Shown here in pieces: positions 1-9,118 of a stretch of 64,000 nt of DNA (its first letter is position 1; the number at the start of each line of letters is the position of its first letter). The notes beneath the pieces are model-generated. The model did no database searches. It worked only from the letters and a program-made list of their open reading frames with translations, and was not told the DNA's origin. A program made the translations under genes and the position numbers. This stretch comes from Sedimenticola selenatireducens DSM 17993. GTDB taxonomy: Bacteria > Pseudomonadota > Gammaproteobacteria > Chromatiales > Chromatiaceae. The stretch lies in contig NZ_ATZE01000001.1 in NCBI RefSeq assembly GCF_000428045.1, positions 62,265 through 126,264 on the forward strand, given 5' to 3'.

Positions 1-2
1 GT

Positions 3-170
3 GTGGCTGTCGTGTCACCCTGGCAGCGGATATCCAGCCTGAGCGAGGCCGTGTCGACCAGCGGGACAAGGCTGGTGCGTCGATCGCTGATGATGTTTGT
101 CATTTTCTATCTTTCGGCCAGCGGATTTGTCTACAACTCCACTCTGGTTATGCAGGGGGTGTGGTGGTGA
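3..170 (+). CDS. 3' end of an upstream gene (partial, unidentified)
   Basis: An open frame enters from the left edge and stops with TGA at 168-170, overlapping the start of the TlpA-like gene. The visible 55 residues contain a basic stretch (TRLVRRS) followed by a hydrophobic segment (LMMFVIFYLSASGFVY), so the protein probably ends with a membrane helix near its C-terminus. The following TlpA and NosL genes make a nos-type or copper-delivery membrane protein (for example an ABC permease such as NosY) plausible. The fragment itself is too short to identify, so this is inference from context. Confidence 0.45.
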   Translation: MAVVSPWQRISSLSEAVSTSGTRLVRRSLMMFVIFYLSASGFVYNSTLVMQGVWW

Positions 171-664
171 ATCGGCGATGGTCATGGCTTCTTCCGCTGC
201 TAACGGTTCTGCTGTTGGCCGGTTGTGAATCATCGGACCGGTCACTAGTGCTCGGTAAATCGGTGCCTGCTGTTGAACTGGAACGATTTGAGGGAGGTCG
301 GCTGCAGTTTCCAAGCGCCCTTCGGGGTCGCATGGTGCTGATCCATTTCTGGGCTGATTGGTGTGCGCTCTGCCGGGATGAATTGTTGGGATCGGAACTG
401 CTCTACCGGCGTTACCGTGACCAGGGGCTAGAGGTGCTTGCCATTAATCTTCAACAGCCTCGTGAAACTGTCCGATCCTATCTGGCAGGTCTGGATATCA
501 GCTACCCGGTCTTGCTCGATAGCAGTGGCGAGATGGCCCGGCGTTACGGCGTGTCTGCGCTGCCGCTGGTATATCTGCTGGATCGTCAGGGCAGGCTGTA
601 TACGCGGATACTGGGTGGTGCATCCCCGGACCAATTGGAGCAGATTATCAAGCGGCTGCTGTAG
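161..664 (+). CDS. TlpA/ResA-like thioredoxin-fold lipoprotein
   Basis: This 167-residue protein starts at GTG and opens with a lipoprotein signal peptide ending in the lipobox LLAGC (Cys about residue 22). It should therefore be anchored to a membrane facing the periplasm. The rest is a thioredoxin/AhpC-TSA fold with the redox motif WCALC (CxxC) after FWAD, and the cis-Pro loop region ALPLVYLLD. TlpA/ResA family proteins reduce apo-cytochrome or copper-site cysteines. The position directly upstream of two NosL-like genes suggests a role in keeping cysteines of a periplasmic copper protein reduced. The start overlaps the preceding gene by 10 bases, so the genes are probably co-transcribed. 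The family call is firm; the substrate is inference. Confidence 0.85.
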   Translation: MVVNRRWSWLLPLLTVLLLAGCESSDRSLVLGKSVPAVELERFEGGRLQFPSALRGRMVLIHFWADWCALCRDELLGSELLYRRYRDQGLEVLAINLQQPRETVRSYLAGLDISYPVLLDSSGEMARRYGVSALPLVYLLDRQGRLYTRILGGASPDQLEQIIKRLL

Positions 665-675
665 ACGATTTGAAG

Positions 676-704
676 GCCGGGCCGACCTGCGGTTTGGGCC
701 CGGC
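676..704 (+). terminator. Intergenic hairpin between tlpA-like and nosL-like genes
   Basis: An 8-bp perfect GC-only stem (GCCGGGCC pairing with GGCCCGGC) with a 13-base loop lies between the two genes. There is no T-run after it, so it may be an mRNA-stability or processing hairpin rather than a true terminator. Confidence 0.4.
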
Positions 705-751
705 GTTGTGAAACAACACCGCAGAGTTAGTAATTGATAGGGAGAGACGTG

Positions 752-1438
752 ATGTGTGAAGAGAAAAAAATTGATCGGCGGGGCATGTTGAAACTTCTGG
801 CCGTGGCCGGACTCGGCAGTCTGGCGGGTCCGGTTGTTGCCGGACCCGGTGTTGGTGCCATGGTACCCGGCAAAGGTTGGGTGAAATCCTCTGGCGAGCA
901 GTGTCAGGGGGATGGGACGCCACTGCAGTTCATTCCGAAAACTGCACCGGACGGTAACCCGCTGGAGAATGAGCTGGAGAAATATCCTGCCTGTCCCTAC
1001 TGCGGGATGAACCGAACCCAGTGGAATCACAGCCGCCATCTGGTTCAGTATGATGATGATCTGGTGGATGGCACCTGTTCCATTCACTGCCTGGCTATCA
1101 GCCTTTCGCTCAATCTTGATCGCGGTCCCAAGGCGATTTATGCCGCGGACTTCGGTGCCGCCGGAAAGGTCAAGCCGCTGGTCAAAGTGGATGAGGCCAC
1201 CTACCTGATCGGTTCCAAGCTCAAGGGGACCATGACTGCCAACAGCAAGATGGCTTTTGCCTCAGCAGAGACGGCGAAGGCGGCCCAGGCGGAGCAGGGG
1301 GGTGAGCTGGCTTCATTCGATGAAGGGTTGAAGGCGGCTTATCTCGGCATGGCGCAGGATACGATGATGATCCGCAAACGACGTGCCGAGATGGTGAAAA
1401 AGATGCAGATGATGAAAATGAAAAAAAGCGGTGGCTGA
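752..1438 (+). CDS. NosL-family protein with Tat signal
   Basis: The ATG at 752 is preferred over the TTG 18 bases upstream because AGGGAG lies about 8 bases before it; the product is 228 residues. It begins with a twin-arginine signal (DRRGMLKLLAVAGL) and so is probably exported folded. The core carries the NosL signature CPYCGM followed by a His-rich strand and GTCSIHC. NosL proteins are Cu(I)-binding chaperones that help metallate nitrous oxide reductase. The C-terminus is Lys/Met-rich (KKMQMMKMKK), unusual and possibly metal-interacting. A Tat signal in place of the usual lipoprotein signal is notable. It sits between a TlpA-like gene and a second NosL-like gene. NosZ itself is not in the window, so the client is inferred. 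Confidence 0.82.
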   Translation: MCEEKKIDRRGMLKLLAVAGLGSLAGPVVAGPGVGAMVPGKGWVKSSGEQCQGDGTPLQFIPKTAPDGNPLENELEKYPACPYCGMNRTQWNHSRHLVQYDDDLVDGTCSIHCLAISLSLNLDRGPKAIYAADFGAAGKVKPLVKVDEATYLIGSKLKGTMTANSKMAFASAETAKAAQAEQGGELASFDEGLKAAYLGMAQDTMMIRKRRAEMVKKMQMMKMKKSGG

Positions 1439-1449
1439 TAGTGCACTTT

Positions 1450-1482
1450 GGCGGTGGATTTTGGCCACGGTAATCCACCGCC
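1450..1482 (+). terminator. Intergenic hairpin between the two nosL-like genes
   Basis: An 11-bp perfect stem (GGCGGTGGATT pairing with AATCCACCGCC) encloses an 11-base loop just after the first nosL-like stop codon. No T-run follows, so an mRNA processing or partial-termination role is as likely as full termination. Confidence 0.5.
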
Positions 1483-1514
1483 TTGAAATGAATTGCCAAG
1501 AGGAAGAGTAGCCA

Positions 1515-2012
1515 GTGAATCTGATATTGAAATGCAGCATGGTACTGCTGCTGATGTTTGGGTTGGTTTTGGACGCTGCCGCGGGTCCGGTCGATACCCC
1601 GGCTCCCAATGTGGATGATACCTGTCCGGTATGCGGCATGTTCGTCGCCAAGTATCCGGCCTGGGTGGCTACCGTACGCTACCAGGATGGACATTTGCAC
1701 CATTTTGACGGCGCCAAGGATCTGTATAAATACTTGCGGGATCTGCCTCGCTGGGCGCCTGGACACCGTCACGAGGATATTCAGACGATTGCTGTCACCG
1801 AGTACTACACATTGACCCGCATCGATGCCCGGGAAGCCTGGTTTGTGATCGGCTCGGATGTACTGGGTCCGATGGGCCATGAGCTGATACCGCTGGAGAC
1901 CCTTGAGGACGCCGAGGAGTTCATGCGGGATCACCAGGGGGTGCGGATTCTGCGCCAGGATGAAGTGACAACAGAACTGCTGGAGAAGCTCGACCAGGGC
2001 GTGTTCGAGTAG
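1515..2012 (+). CDS. nosL: NosL-family copper-binding protein (second copy)
   Basis: The GTG start at 1515 follows AGGAAGAG at 1501-1508. The 165-residue product has a Sec-type signal peptide (LILKCSMVLLLMFGLVLDAAAG). The NosL core contains the metal-site motif CPVCGMFV, then a strand with HLHHFDG, and the conserved MGHELIPL segment with Met and His ligands. This is the conventional NosL: a periplasmic Cu(I) chaperone associated with nitrous oxide reductase maturation. Size and motif order match the family. It is the second of two tandem, divergent NosL-type genes; the first carries a Tat signal. A strong hairpin follows the gene, so it is probably the last gene of the unit. Confidence 0.85.
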   Translation: MNLILKCSMVLLLMFGLVLDAAAGPVDTPAPNVDDTCPVCGMFVAKYPAWVATVRYQDGHLHHFDGAKDLYKYLRDLPRWAPGHRHEDIQTIAVTEYYTLTRIDAREAWFVIGSDVLGPMGHELIPLETLEDAEEFMRDHQGVRILRQDEVTTELLEKLDQGVFE

Positions 2013-2040
2013 GGGGTGGTCAGGGGTGAAATCTTAATCA

Positions 2041-2070
2041 CCGAAGGAGCGGCTTCAGCCGCTCCTTCGG
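2041..2070. terminator. Strong intergenic hairpin between convergent genes
   Basis: A perfect 13-bp stem (CCGAAGGAGCGGC pairing with GCCGCTCCTTCGG) with a TTCA loop, followed by TTT. It lies between the nosL-like unit (+) and the PilJ-domain gene (-), and probably terminates the former; it could serve both directions. Confidence 0.75.
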
Positions 2071-2167
2071 TTTGGGGGGCGATTTATTTCCACCTCAGAA
2101 AATTGTCATATCGCGCCAGATGGCGCCAGGGGTGGTGTCCGGTCTACGCGTAGCGGCGTCGAGGCGC

Positions 2168-2959
2168 CTATTTGGCCTGGGGCAGGGCGGCGTAGAGGCC
2201 GGTCACTTCGTTCATCTGTCCCAGTATCTTGTCCAGCATGCGCGCCACCAGTCCCGGTACGAACTCATCCTCGCCCATGCGGTTGCTCAGGTTGTACAGG
2301 TCCCAGTTCTGCTTCACCTGACTGAGGATGGCGCTGATCTCCGGGGTGTTTTCATTGGCGTTGATCAGCTCCTGCAGTGCCGTATCGAACTCACTGGTGG
2401 CGGCCTTGTAGTCCTGCCGATAGAGTTCATCAGCAAATTTCCAGCTCATCAGCATATAGAGATTGCCCATGCGCTGGCTGAGCATGCGCTGGCGTCCGGC
2501 AATGTTCACCAGATGACCCTGGTTGGTTCCAGACTCATCGGCCAGAATCAGTACCACCTGATGGGCCGCTGCCAGCAAGCGTTCCGCGTTGGCCCTCAGT
2601 TCCTCTGCCTTTTCCCTTTGCACCGGACCGGTGGCGATCTGCTTGACCGGAATCCAGAGTTTTTCCACCAGCGCAAGCCCGCGGGTGGCCTCGGGATTGG
2701 TGGTAAAATCTTTCAGCTGCTTAAGTTGCAGTTCGAACAGGTCGATGGATTCGCCAAGATGTTTTTTGGCCACCCGATAGCGCACGTCCTGCCCCATCTG
2801 CAGGTAGGATTTGACGATGCGCTGGCTCAGCATGCGTTGGCGTCCCGCCTTGTTGATGGCCTCGGCGAGGGTAATGTCCGAGGCGGCTTGGGCGGCCGGT
2901 AGCTGGCACAGCAGGATAATCAGTCCGTACACAACGGCCTGTACGCTTTTTTTGATCAT
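2168..2959 (-). CDS. Secreted protein with two PilJ-type (MCP N-terminal) repeats
   Basis: The 263-residue product has a signal peptide (VVYGLIILLCQLPAAQA). It contains two copies of the PilJ/type IV pili methyl-accepting N-terminal domain, each starting with a near-identical signature: INKAGRQRMLSQRIVK near residue 36 and VNIAGRQRMLSQRMGN near residue 150. The same domain is found as the sensor part of nitrate/nitrite sensors and PilJ. There is no membrane helix after the signal and no kinase or MCP signalling domain, so this is a free periplasmic ligand-binding-type module. GGGAG about 8 bases upstream supports the start. It may present a ligand to a separate receptor; that role is inference. 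It has no obvious operon partner. Confidence 0.75.
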   Translation of the reverse strand: MIKKSVQAVVYGLIILLCQLPAAQAASDITLAEAINKAGRQRMLSQRIVKSYLQMGQDVRYRVAKKHLGESIDLFELQLKQLKDFTTNPEATRGLALVEKLWIPVKQIATGPVQREKAEELRANAERLLAAAHQVVLILADESGTNQGHLVNIAGRQRMLSQRMGNLYMLMSWKFADELYRQDYKAATSEFDTALQELINANENTPEISAILSQVKQNWDLYNLSNRMGEDEFVPGLVARMLDKILGQMNEVTGLYAALPQAK

Positions 2960-3090
2960 GACGCTGACTCCCGATTTTACTTATGAATTAAAGTTATAAC
3001 CTGCGCGCTTGAACAGAATCAAGGGACGGCCGTTCGCTGCGTCCCGGTAATTGGCCATTCTGCACAATATGTTTTCGTTTGGATGGCCGG

Positions 3091-3984
3091 TCAGTTGCCG
3101 TGCAGGGTAATGCTCCCGACAGCAAAATCCCCCGCCTGATTGCGGATCGCCAGTTGCTTGAACGGGTAGCGGAAAGAGTGATCGCGTACCTGAATCAACT
3201 CTTTCTCATCCAGCAACACCTCAATCTGTCCATTGGGGTCGCGACGCCACTCAATGGCGTGGGTCTGGCCGTCACCGATGTTATCCATCTCCATGCTTTC
3301 GATCACCCGGGTCCTGCCGTTGATTCGGCTTACCAGCTCCAGGGTCGAGCGCTCGCCCAGCATCAGGATCAACCGGTAGCCGGTGTCGCCCTGGCTTCCC
3401 TGATACAGCCCGAACTCAATCTGCCCGGTCTCTCGGGGCGGATTATGCGCAGAGATCTCCAGTTGTAACGCGAATACAGTGGGAATCTGCAACGGCAGTT
3501 GAATCTCGGCTGGCTCGTTACGTTTCTCCACCACCTCTTCGCCGGGTTGATCATTCTCCTTGCCGCGCAGGGCCTCTTGCAGCAGGGCGCCCAGCAACGC
3601 CTTTCCCAGGTCCTGTTTCTTTTCCTGGGGAGCCGGTTGGGCCGGTTCCTCTTGAGCTGCTTCACTGCGGGAGCGCAGCCCCAGCCGGCCATCTACCCAG
3701 AATTGTCCGGAGACGACATTCCAGCTGGGGTTCTGGTCATAATTGCCATCGGAAAAATCTTCCATCAGTAGTTCGTTGCGCCAGGGCCAGTCATGGCGGC
3801 TGATGAGATCTTCCAGATCATTCAGTAGCCAGCGATCGGCCGCCCGCTGCTGGCGGGCCTTGTCGGTCAGCTCCCGGAGCTGGTCGACCAGGGCTTGCAG
3901 CTGTTCGTTATCGGAGTTCGCGGTGAACCCCGGAGTGGAGGCGAACAGCAGGGTCATGCAGGCAAAGGCAACAAGGATGCGCAT
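3091..3984 (-). CDS. Secreted protein with C-terminal concanavalin-like fold, unknown function
   Basis: The ATG at 3984 is preferred over the one at 4017. AGGGAG sits 10 bases upstream and the product then opens with a clean signal peptide (MRILVAFACMTLLFASTPGF). The 297-residue protein has a coiled-coil-like segment (QALVDQLRELTDKARQQRAA), then a beta-rich region starting ELLMEDFSDG with SWNVVSGQFWVDGRLGL. This resembles LamG/concanavalin-type domains (film-like 'DDFSD...W.V..G.W.V..G.L'). A low-complexity Gln/Glu/Pro insert (QEEPAQPAPQEKKQ) interrupts it. I recognise no catalytic motif and assign no function. It is probably periplasmic or surface exposed. Confidence 0.6.
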   Translation of the reverse strand: MRILVAFACMTLLFASTPGFTANSDNEQLQALVDQLRELTDKARQQRAADRWLLNDLEDLISRHDWPWRNELLMEDFSDGNYDQNPSWNVVSGQFWVDGRLGLRSRSEAAQEEPAQPAPQEKKQDLGKALLGALLQEALRGKENDQPGEEVVEKRNEPAEIQLPLQIPTVFALQLEISAHNPPRETGQIEFGLYQGSQGDTGYRLILMLGERSTLELVSRINGRTRVIESMEMDNIGDGQTHAIEWRRDPNGQIEVLLDEKELIQVRDHSFRYPFKQLAIRNQAGDFAVGSITLHGN

Positions 3985-4165
3985 TAGCGATTTTCTCCCT
4001 ATTTCGTGAACCGTCATCTCCTTAGCGTCCGAAAACCCCTATCCATGAGCAGTTTTTTTGGAGCAAAGCGATTTTCCGCGTCATCCGGGATTATATCAAC
4101 TGGATGGCGACGCTATGACCGCAAGGTGTTAAAATACCCTATTTTTCCCGGCGGAGATGGCTGTC

Positions 4166-5419
4166 ATGTTCAGTAAAGATATGCAGATCGGTGGTTATGA
4201 TGATGAGCTCTGGGAGGCGATCCAGTCGGAGGAGGTCCGGCAGGAGGAGCATATTGAGCTGATTGCTTCGGAAAACTACACCAGCCCGCGGGTGATGCAG
4301 GCTCAGGGCAGCGTGCTGACCAACAAGTATGCCGAAGGCTATCCCGGCAAGCGCTACTACGGTGGCTGTGAGTATGTTGATATCGCCGAGCAGCTCGCCA
4401 TCGACCGCGCCAAGGCGCTGTTCGGCGCGGACTATGCCAATGTCCAGCCGCATTCCGGCTCCCAGGCCAATGCGGCGGTCTACATGGCCCTCTGTCAGCC
4501 GGGCGACACCGTGCTGGGCATGAGTCTGGCCCACGGTGGTCATCTGACCCACGGTGCCAAGCCCAACTTCTCCGGCAAGCTCTACAACGCCGTCCAGTAC
4601 GGCCTCGATCCCGCCACCGGTGAGATCGACTATGCTGAGGTGGAACGTCTGGCCGGTGAACACAAGCCGAAGATGATCGTGGCCGGTTTCTCGGCCTACT
4701 CACGGGTAATCGACTGGCAGCGCTTCCGCGCCATCGCCGATGAAGTGGGCGCCTACTTTTTTGTCGACATGGCCCACGTGGCCGGACTGATCGCCGCCGG
4801 CCTCTACCCGAGCCCGGTGCGGATCGCCGATGTCACCACCACCACCACCCACAAGACCCTGCGCGGTCCGCGCGGCGGGCTGATCCTGGCCAAGGCCAAC
4901 CCGGAGCTGGAAAAGAAACTCAACTCGCTGGTCTTCCCGGGCACCCAGGGCGGACCGCTGATGCATGTGATTGCCGCCAAGGCGGTGGCCTTCAAGGAGG
5001 CGATGGAGCCCGGGTTCAAGACCTATCAGCAGCAGGTGATGACCAATGCCCAGGCCATGGCCAGCGTGTTCATAGAGCGTGGCTACGACGTGGTCTCCGG
5101 TGGCACCAATGATCATCTGTTCCTGGTCAGCTTCATTCAGGCGGGTCTTACCGGCAAGGATGTGGATGCCTGGCTGGGTGCGGCCAACATCACCGTCAAT
5201 ATGAATGCGGTGCCGAATGATCCCCAGTCGCCCTTTATCACCAGTGGTATCCGGGTTGGCACCCCCGCCCTGACCACCCGTGGTGTCGGGGAAGCCGAGG
5301 CGAAGGAACTGGCGGGCTGGATGTGCGACGTGATTGATTCCCGGGGTGATCAGACAGCCATTGATCGGGTCAAGGTCCAGGTACTGGATCTCTGCAAGCG
5401 TCATCCGGTTTACAAGTAA
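4166..5419 (+). CDS. glyA: Serine hydroxymethyltransferase
   Basis: GlyA is the PLP enzyme that interconverts serine and glycine with tetrahydrofolate, the main source of one-carbon units, in the cytosol. The 417-residue length equals E. coli GlyA, and identity is obvious throughout ([30 protein letters not shown]). The PLP-binding lysine lies in [15 protein letters not shown] prefer ATG 4166 over ATG 4157 because GGAG at 4153-4156 abuts the first but is 9 bases from the second. It heads the block glyA-nrdR-rib-nusB-thiL-pgpA, a standard gammaproteobacterial order. Confidence 0.98.
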   Translation: MFSKDMQIGGYDDELWEAIQSEEVRQEEHIELIASENYTSPRVMQAQGSVLTNKYAEGYPGKRYYGGCEYVDIAEQLAIDRAKALFGADYANVQPHSGSQANAAVYMALCQPGDTVLGMSLAHGGHLTHGAKPNFSGKLYNAVQYGLDPATGEIDYAEVERLAGEHKPKMIVAGFSAYSRVIDWQRFRAIADEVGAYFFVDMAHVAGLIAAGLYPSPVRIADVTTTTTHKTLRGPRGGLILAKANPELEKKLNSLVFPGTQGGPLMHVIAAKAVAFKEAMEPGFKTYQQQVMTNAQAMASVFIERGYDVVSGGTNDHLFLVSFIQAGLTGKDVDAWLGAANITVNMNAVPNDPQSPFITSGIRVGTPALTTRGVGEAEAKELAGWMCDVIDSRGDQTAIDRVKVQVLDLCKRHPVYK

Positions 5420-5429
5420 GCATATTATC

Positions 5430-5452
5430 GGGGCCGGGTTAGATCCGGCCCC
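5430..5452 (+). terminator. Hairpin after glyA
   Basis: The stem GGGGCCGG pairs with CCGGCCCC around a 7-base loop immediately after the glyA stop. There is no T-run, so it may only attenuate read-through into nrdR. Confidence 0.45.
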
Positions 5453-5471
5453 ACTCTTCAGGCCCTAGATC

Positions 5472-5987
5472 ATGCGATGCCCTTTCTGTGGTGCCCAGGA
5501 TACCAAAGTGGTGGATTCCCGGCTGTTCGGGGATGGGGATCAGGTGCGCCGGCGACGTGAATGCGCCATCTGCAAGGAGCGTTTCACCACTTACGAGACG
5601 GCCGAGCTGACCCTGCCCTTGCTGATCAAGCAGGATGGCAGCCGGGTGCCATTTGATGGTCGCAAGCTGGCCTCCGGCATGTCCCGCGCCCTGGAAAAAC
5701 GCCCGGTCAGCACCGAACAGGTGGAGGAGGCAATCAGCCACATCCGCCGCAAACTGCTGGCCCATGGCGAGCGCGAAGTGCCGTCGCGGCAGATCGGCGA
5801 GTGGGTCATGGAGGAGCTACGGGCGCTGGACCAGGTGGCCTATGTGCGTTTCGCCTCGGTCTATCGAAGTTTCGAGGATGTGAATGCCTTCCGTGAAGAG
5901 ATAGAGCGGCTGGAGAAACAGTTGCCGCCGGATGTACGCCGTCATCAGCTGGATCTGCTCAATGGCGACAAAGACGATGACGCCTGA
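5472..5987 (+). CDS. nrdR: Transcriptional repressor NrdR
   Basis: NrdR senses ATP/dATP and represses ribonucleotide reductase genes. The 171-residue protein shows the N-terminal zinc ribbon ([17 protein letters not shown] ... [12 protein letters not shown]) with two CxxC pairs, then an ATP-cone ([23 protein letters not shown]). Length and order match the family. It lies between glyA and ribD, and ribD begins inside its last codons. Confidence 0.97.
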   Translation: MRCPFCGAQDTKVVDSRLFGDGDQVRRRRECAICKERFTTYETAELTLPLLIKQDGSRVPFDGRKLASGMSRALEKRPVSTEQVEEAISHIRRKLLAHGEREVPSRQIGEWVMEELRALDQVAYVRFASVYRSFEDVNAFREEIERLEKQLPPDVRRHQLDLLNGDKDDDA

Positions 5988-7110
5988 GGATTTCAGTTTT
6001 ATGGCCCGGGCGATCCGCCTGGCCGAACAGGGCATTTACACCACCCATCCCAATCCCCGCGTCGGCTGTGTGCTGGTGCGTGAGGGAGAAATTGTCGGTG
6101 AGGGCTTTCACCGTCGTGCCGGTGAGCCTCATGCGGAACGCAACGCCCTGGCAGAGGCCGGGGAGCGGGCGCGCGGCGCCACCGCCTACGTGACTCTGGA
6201 ACCCTGTTGCCATCATGGCAGGACACCACCCTGCAGCGATGGTCTGATAGAGGCCGGCGTGGCGCGGGTGGTGGTGGCTATGACAGACCCTAATCCACGG
6301 GTAGCCGGGCAGGGGATTGCCCAGCTGGAAGCAGCCGGCATCCGGGTTGACCAGGGGGTGATGACGGATCAGGCGATGGCCCTGAATCCCGGTTTTATCG
6401 CGCGCATGAGTCGTGGCCGGCCCTTCGTGCGCTGCAAGTTGGCCATGAGCCTGGACGGGCGCACCGCCATGGCCAGTGGCGAGAGCAAATGGATTACCGG
6501 TGCTGAAGCACGGAAAGATGTGCAGCGGCTGCGTGCCCGCAGTGATGCCATTGTTACCGGCATCGGTACGGTGCTGGCAGACAATCCGTCCATGAATGTG
6601 CGGCTGAGTGTCGCCGAACTGCCGGGGGTGGAGTCCGCTGCCTACCTGCTGCAGCCGCTGCGGGTGGTGCTGGATCCCGATCTGCAGATATCCCCCGCCG
6701 CCAGACTGCTGAGTCTACCGGGAGAAACACTGATTGTTACCACCTCCGAGAACGAGAAGCGGCGACAGGCCTTGTTGGCGGTGGGTGCCGAGGTGATCCT
6801 GCTGCCGCGCCACGGTATCGGGATCGATCTGGATCTGCTGATGGAGAGACTGGCGCAGAGCGGTATCAATGAGGTGCTGATCGAATCCGGTCCCACCCTG
6901 GCCGGGGCGGCGGTAGCGGCGGATGTGGTGGACGAGCTGGTTATCTATGCGGCACCGATCCTGATGGGCAGCGATGCCCGGGGACTGCTTAATCTGCCGG
7001 CCCTGACTGAAATGAAAGACCGTATCACGCTGGAGATCCTGGACCTGCGTTCGGTCGGCGCAGACCTGCGGATCAGGGCGCGACCCACACGCATTATTCA
7101 AGGTGGATAA
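5977..7110 (+). CDS. ribD: Bifunctional riboflavin deaminase/reductase RibD
   Basis: RibD deaminates the GTP-derived pyrimidine and reduces its ribose side chain in riboflavin synthesis. The N-terminal deaminase has the zinc site HAERNAL and [11 protein letters not shown]. The C-terminal reductase begins near [17 protein letters not shown] and includes GESKWITG and ESGPTLAGA. The ATG at 5977 overlaps the nrdR stop by 11 bases, suggesting translational coupling; ATG 5962 is an alternative. The 377-residue length is normal. The next gene, ribE, follows 4 bases after the stop. Confidence 0.96.
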   Translation: MTPEDFSFMARAIRLAEQGIYTTHPNPRVGCVLVREGEIVGEGFHRRAGEPHAERNALAEAGERARGATAYVTLEPCCHHGRTPPCSDGLIEAGVARVVVAMTDPNPRVAGQGIAQLEAAGIRVDQGVMTDQAMALNPGFIARMSRGRPFVRCKLAMSLDGRTAMASGESKWITGAEARKDVQRLRARSDAIVTGIGTVLADNPSMNVRLSVAELPGVESAAYLLQPLRVVLDPDLQISPAARLLSLPGETLIVTTSENEKRRQALLAVGAEVILLPRHGIGIDLDLLMERLAQSGINEVLIESGPTLAGAAVAADVVDELVIYAAPILMGSDARGLLNLPALTEMKDRITLEILDLRSVGADLRIRARPTRIIQGG

Positions 7111-7114
7111 CAAG

Positions 7115-7780
7115 ATGTTCACAGGTATTATTCAGGCTGTCGGTACCCTTGCCGGCCGCGAACTCCGCGGCGGTGATCTGCGCCTGGCGATTCGCAGCAA
7201 CAAGCTGCCACTGGCGGATGTGCAGCTGGGCGACAGCATTGCCACCAACGGGGTCTGCCTGACGGTGATCGAGCTGACCGGTGATGGCTATGTGGCCGAT
7301 GTCTCACGCGAGACCCTGGCCCTCAGCACGCTGTCCGATCTGGCGGTGGGCAGTCGGGTCAATCTGGAGAAGGCGCTGACCCTGAGTACACCGCTGGGTG
7401 GCCATCTGGTCAGCGGTCATGTGGATGGGGTGGGGAGCATCCTGGAGCGCCGCGAAGAGGCGCGTTCCATCCGTTTTCTGGTTGAGGCCCCGAAGGCGCT
7501 GGCACGCTATATTGCCCACAAGGGATCGATCTGTATTGATGGGGCCAGCCTGACGGTCAATGCGGTGGACGGTCACCGGTTCGATCTGAATATCGTCCCC
7601 CACACCCAGCAGGAGACCATCACGGCCGATTACCGGCCGGGCAGTCGGGTCAATCTGGAGGTGGATCTGCTGGCGCGTTATCTGGAGCGGCTGCTGCTGG
7701 GCGAGCAAGCGGCCGAACCGGCCAGAGCCGATTCGGGTGTCACTCTGGCGCTGCTGGCGGAGCGCGGATTCCTGCGCTGA
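7115..7780 (+). CDS. ribE: Riboflavin synthase, alpha chain
   Basis: The enzyme dismutates two lumazine molecules into riboflavin. The start MFTGII at 7115 matches the invariant family N-terminus and has AAGGTGGA 8 bases upstream; the in-frame GTG at 7103 is inside ribD. Two lumazine-binding barrels are visible, each with a GHLVSGHVDG- or SLTVN-type motif. At 221 residues it is of normal size. In enteric nomenclature this gene is called ribC. Confidence 0.96.
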   Translation: MFTGIIQAVGTLAGRELRGGDLRLAIRSNKLPLADVQLGDSIATNGVCLTVIELTGDGYVADVSRETLALSTLSDLAVGSRVNLEKALTLSTPLGGHLVSGHVDGVGSILERREEARSIRFLVEAPKALARYIAHKGSICIDGASLTVNAVDGHRFDLNIVPHTQQETITADYRPGSRVNLEVDLLARYLERLLLGEQAAEPARADSGVTLALLAERGFLR

Positions 7781-7939
7781 TTTTAAAGACAGTGTAAGGC
7801 CCACCCCCGGGCTGAAATTGAGGACGTGGGGGATAAAGGCGGCGCATCCGCCCATCAACATTTTAATGTCTTGGGTGTTTCCCCCGGCTTTGTTACACTT
7901 TTCTGCTATTTTTCGGTGCTTCGAGGCACGGTAGTGACT

Positions 7940-9052
7940 ATGGCTTTTAATACGACAGAAGAAATAATCGAGGATCTCCGTCAGGGCCGGATGGTGATCA
8001 TCATGGATGACGAGGATCGCGAGAACGAGGGTGATCTGCTGATGGCTGCCGAGGCGGTGACGCCCGAGGCGATCAACTTCATGGCCCGTTACGGGCGCGG
8101 ACTGATCTGCCTGACCCTGACCAAGGAGCGCTGCCAGCAGTTGCGGCTGCCCCTGATGGTGGGAGTCAACGAATCCCAGCACGCCACCAACTTTACCGTC
8201 TCCATCGAGGCGGCCGAGGGCGTGACCACCGGTATCTCTGCGGCGGATCGCGCCACCACGGTGCTGGCGGCGGTCAAAGAGGATGCCATGCCCCAGGATC
8301 TGGTGCAGCCCGGCCACATCTTTCCGTTGATGGCGCAGCCCGGCGGTGTGCTGGTGCGGGCCGGACATACCGAGGCCGGTTGCGACCTGGCCCGGCTGGC
8401 CGGCTTCAACCCGGCGGCGGCGATTGTCGAAATCCTCAATGAGGACGGCAGCATGGCACGCAGGCCCGACCTGGAGAAGTTCGCCCAGGAGCACAATCTG
8501 AAGATCGGTACCATTGCCGACCTGATTCACTACAGGGTCAGCAATGAGAAGACCATCGAGCGGGTCAGTGAGTGCACTCTGCCGACCGAGTATGGTGATT
8601 TTCGCCTGGTGGCCTATCAGGATTGTGTTGATCCGGAATTGCATCTGGCTCTGGTGATCGGCGACGTGGATACCAGCCAGCCGGTGCTGGTGCGGGTACA
8701 TATGCAGAATACCCTGTGTGATCTGTTCTCCACCAATCATGTCGGTTGCAGCTGGCCGCTGCGTAATGCCATGAAGCAGATCGCCCAGGCGGGTTCGGGC
8801 ATTATCGTGGTGCTGCGTAATCATGACACCACCCGGGACATGATCCAGCGCATGCGCGATTTCCAGTATCACGACAAGGACCAGAACGTGCCGGCCAGGG
8901 ACCCCAAGCGTCACCTGCGTACCTACGGCATCGGCGCGCAGATCCTGTGTGATCTGGGTGTGCAGAAGATGCGCGTGCTGAGCGCGCCGAAGAGCCTGCA
9001 CGCCATCTCCGGATTCGATCTGGAGATCGTCGAGTACGTGGCCTGTGAATAA
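7940..9052 (+). CDS. ribB: RibB with degenerate GTP cyclohydrolase II domain (RibBX type)
   Basis: The 370-residue protein starts at ATG 7940. The N-terminal about 200 residues are a complete 3,4-dihydroxy-2-butanone-4-phosphate synthase ([36 protein letters not shown]). The C-terminal half aligns with GTP cyclohydrolase II but lacks its zinc triad. Where the enzyme has C-x10-CDC, this protein has [16 protein letters not shown], and the QEGRGIGL catalytic loop is replaced by [14 protein letters not shown]. It therefore should make the butanone phosphate but not open GTP. This matches the described proteobacterial RibBX variant, in which a separate RibA is encoded elsewhere. No FMN riboswitch signature is visible in the 159 bases upstream. 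Confidence 0.94.
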   Translation: MAFNTTEEIIEDLRQGRMVIIMDDEDRENEGDLLMAAEAVTPEAINFMARYGRGLICLTLTKERCQQLRLPLMVGVNESQHATNFTVSIEAAEGVTTGISAADRATTVLAAVKEDAMPQDLVQPGHIFPLMAQPGGVLVRAGHTEAGCDLARLAGFNPAAAIVEILNEDGSMARRPDLEKFAQEHNLKIGTIADLIHYRVSNEKTIERVSECTLPTEYGDFRLVAYQDCVDPELHLALVIGDVDTSQPVLVRVHMQNTLCDLFSTNHVGCSWPLRNAMKQIAQAGSGIIVVLRNHDTTRDMIQRMRDFQYHDKDQNVPARDPKRHLRTYGIGAQILCDLGVQKMRVLSAPKSLHAISGFDLEIVEYVACE

Positions 9053-9118
9053 GAGCCCTGCCGCCCTGTTAAATTATTCAATCGGGAAGCTTCCCGCAAA
9101 CTAAGGTTGTATAAAAAG

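Noticed and set aside
2072-2902. Plus-strand frame of 276 codons opposite the PilJ-type gene
   Set aside because: The minus-strand protein has a signal peptide and duplicated domain motifs; the plus-strand product has none.
7781-7939. Possible FMN riboswitch before ribB
   Set aside because: None of the conserved RFN-element strings (GGGTGAAATTC..., ACCGGCGGT, AGCCCGCGA) are present.
7304-9001. Long minus-strand open frame (565 codons) opposite ribE and ribB
   Set aside because: It is a GC-rich shadow of two clearly conserved genes and its product is His/Gln-rich with no family features.
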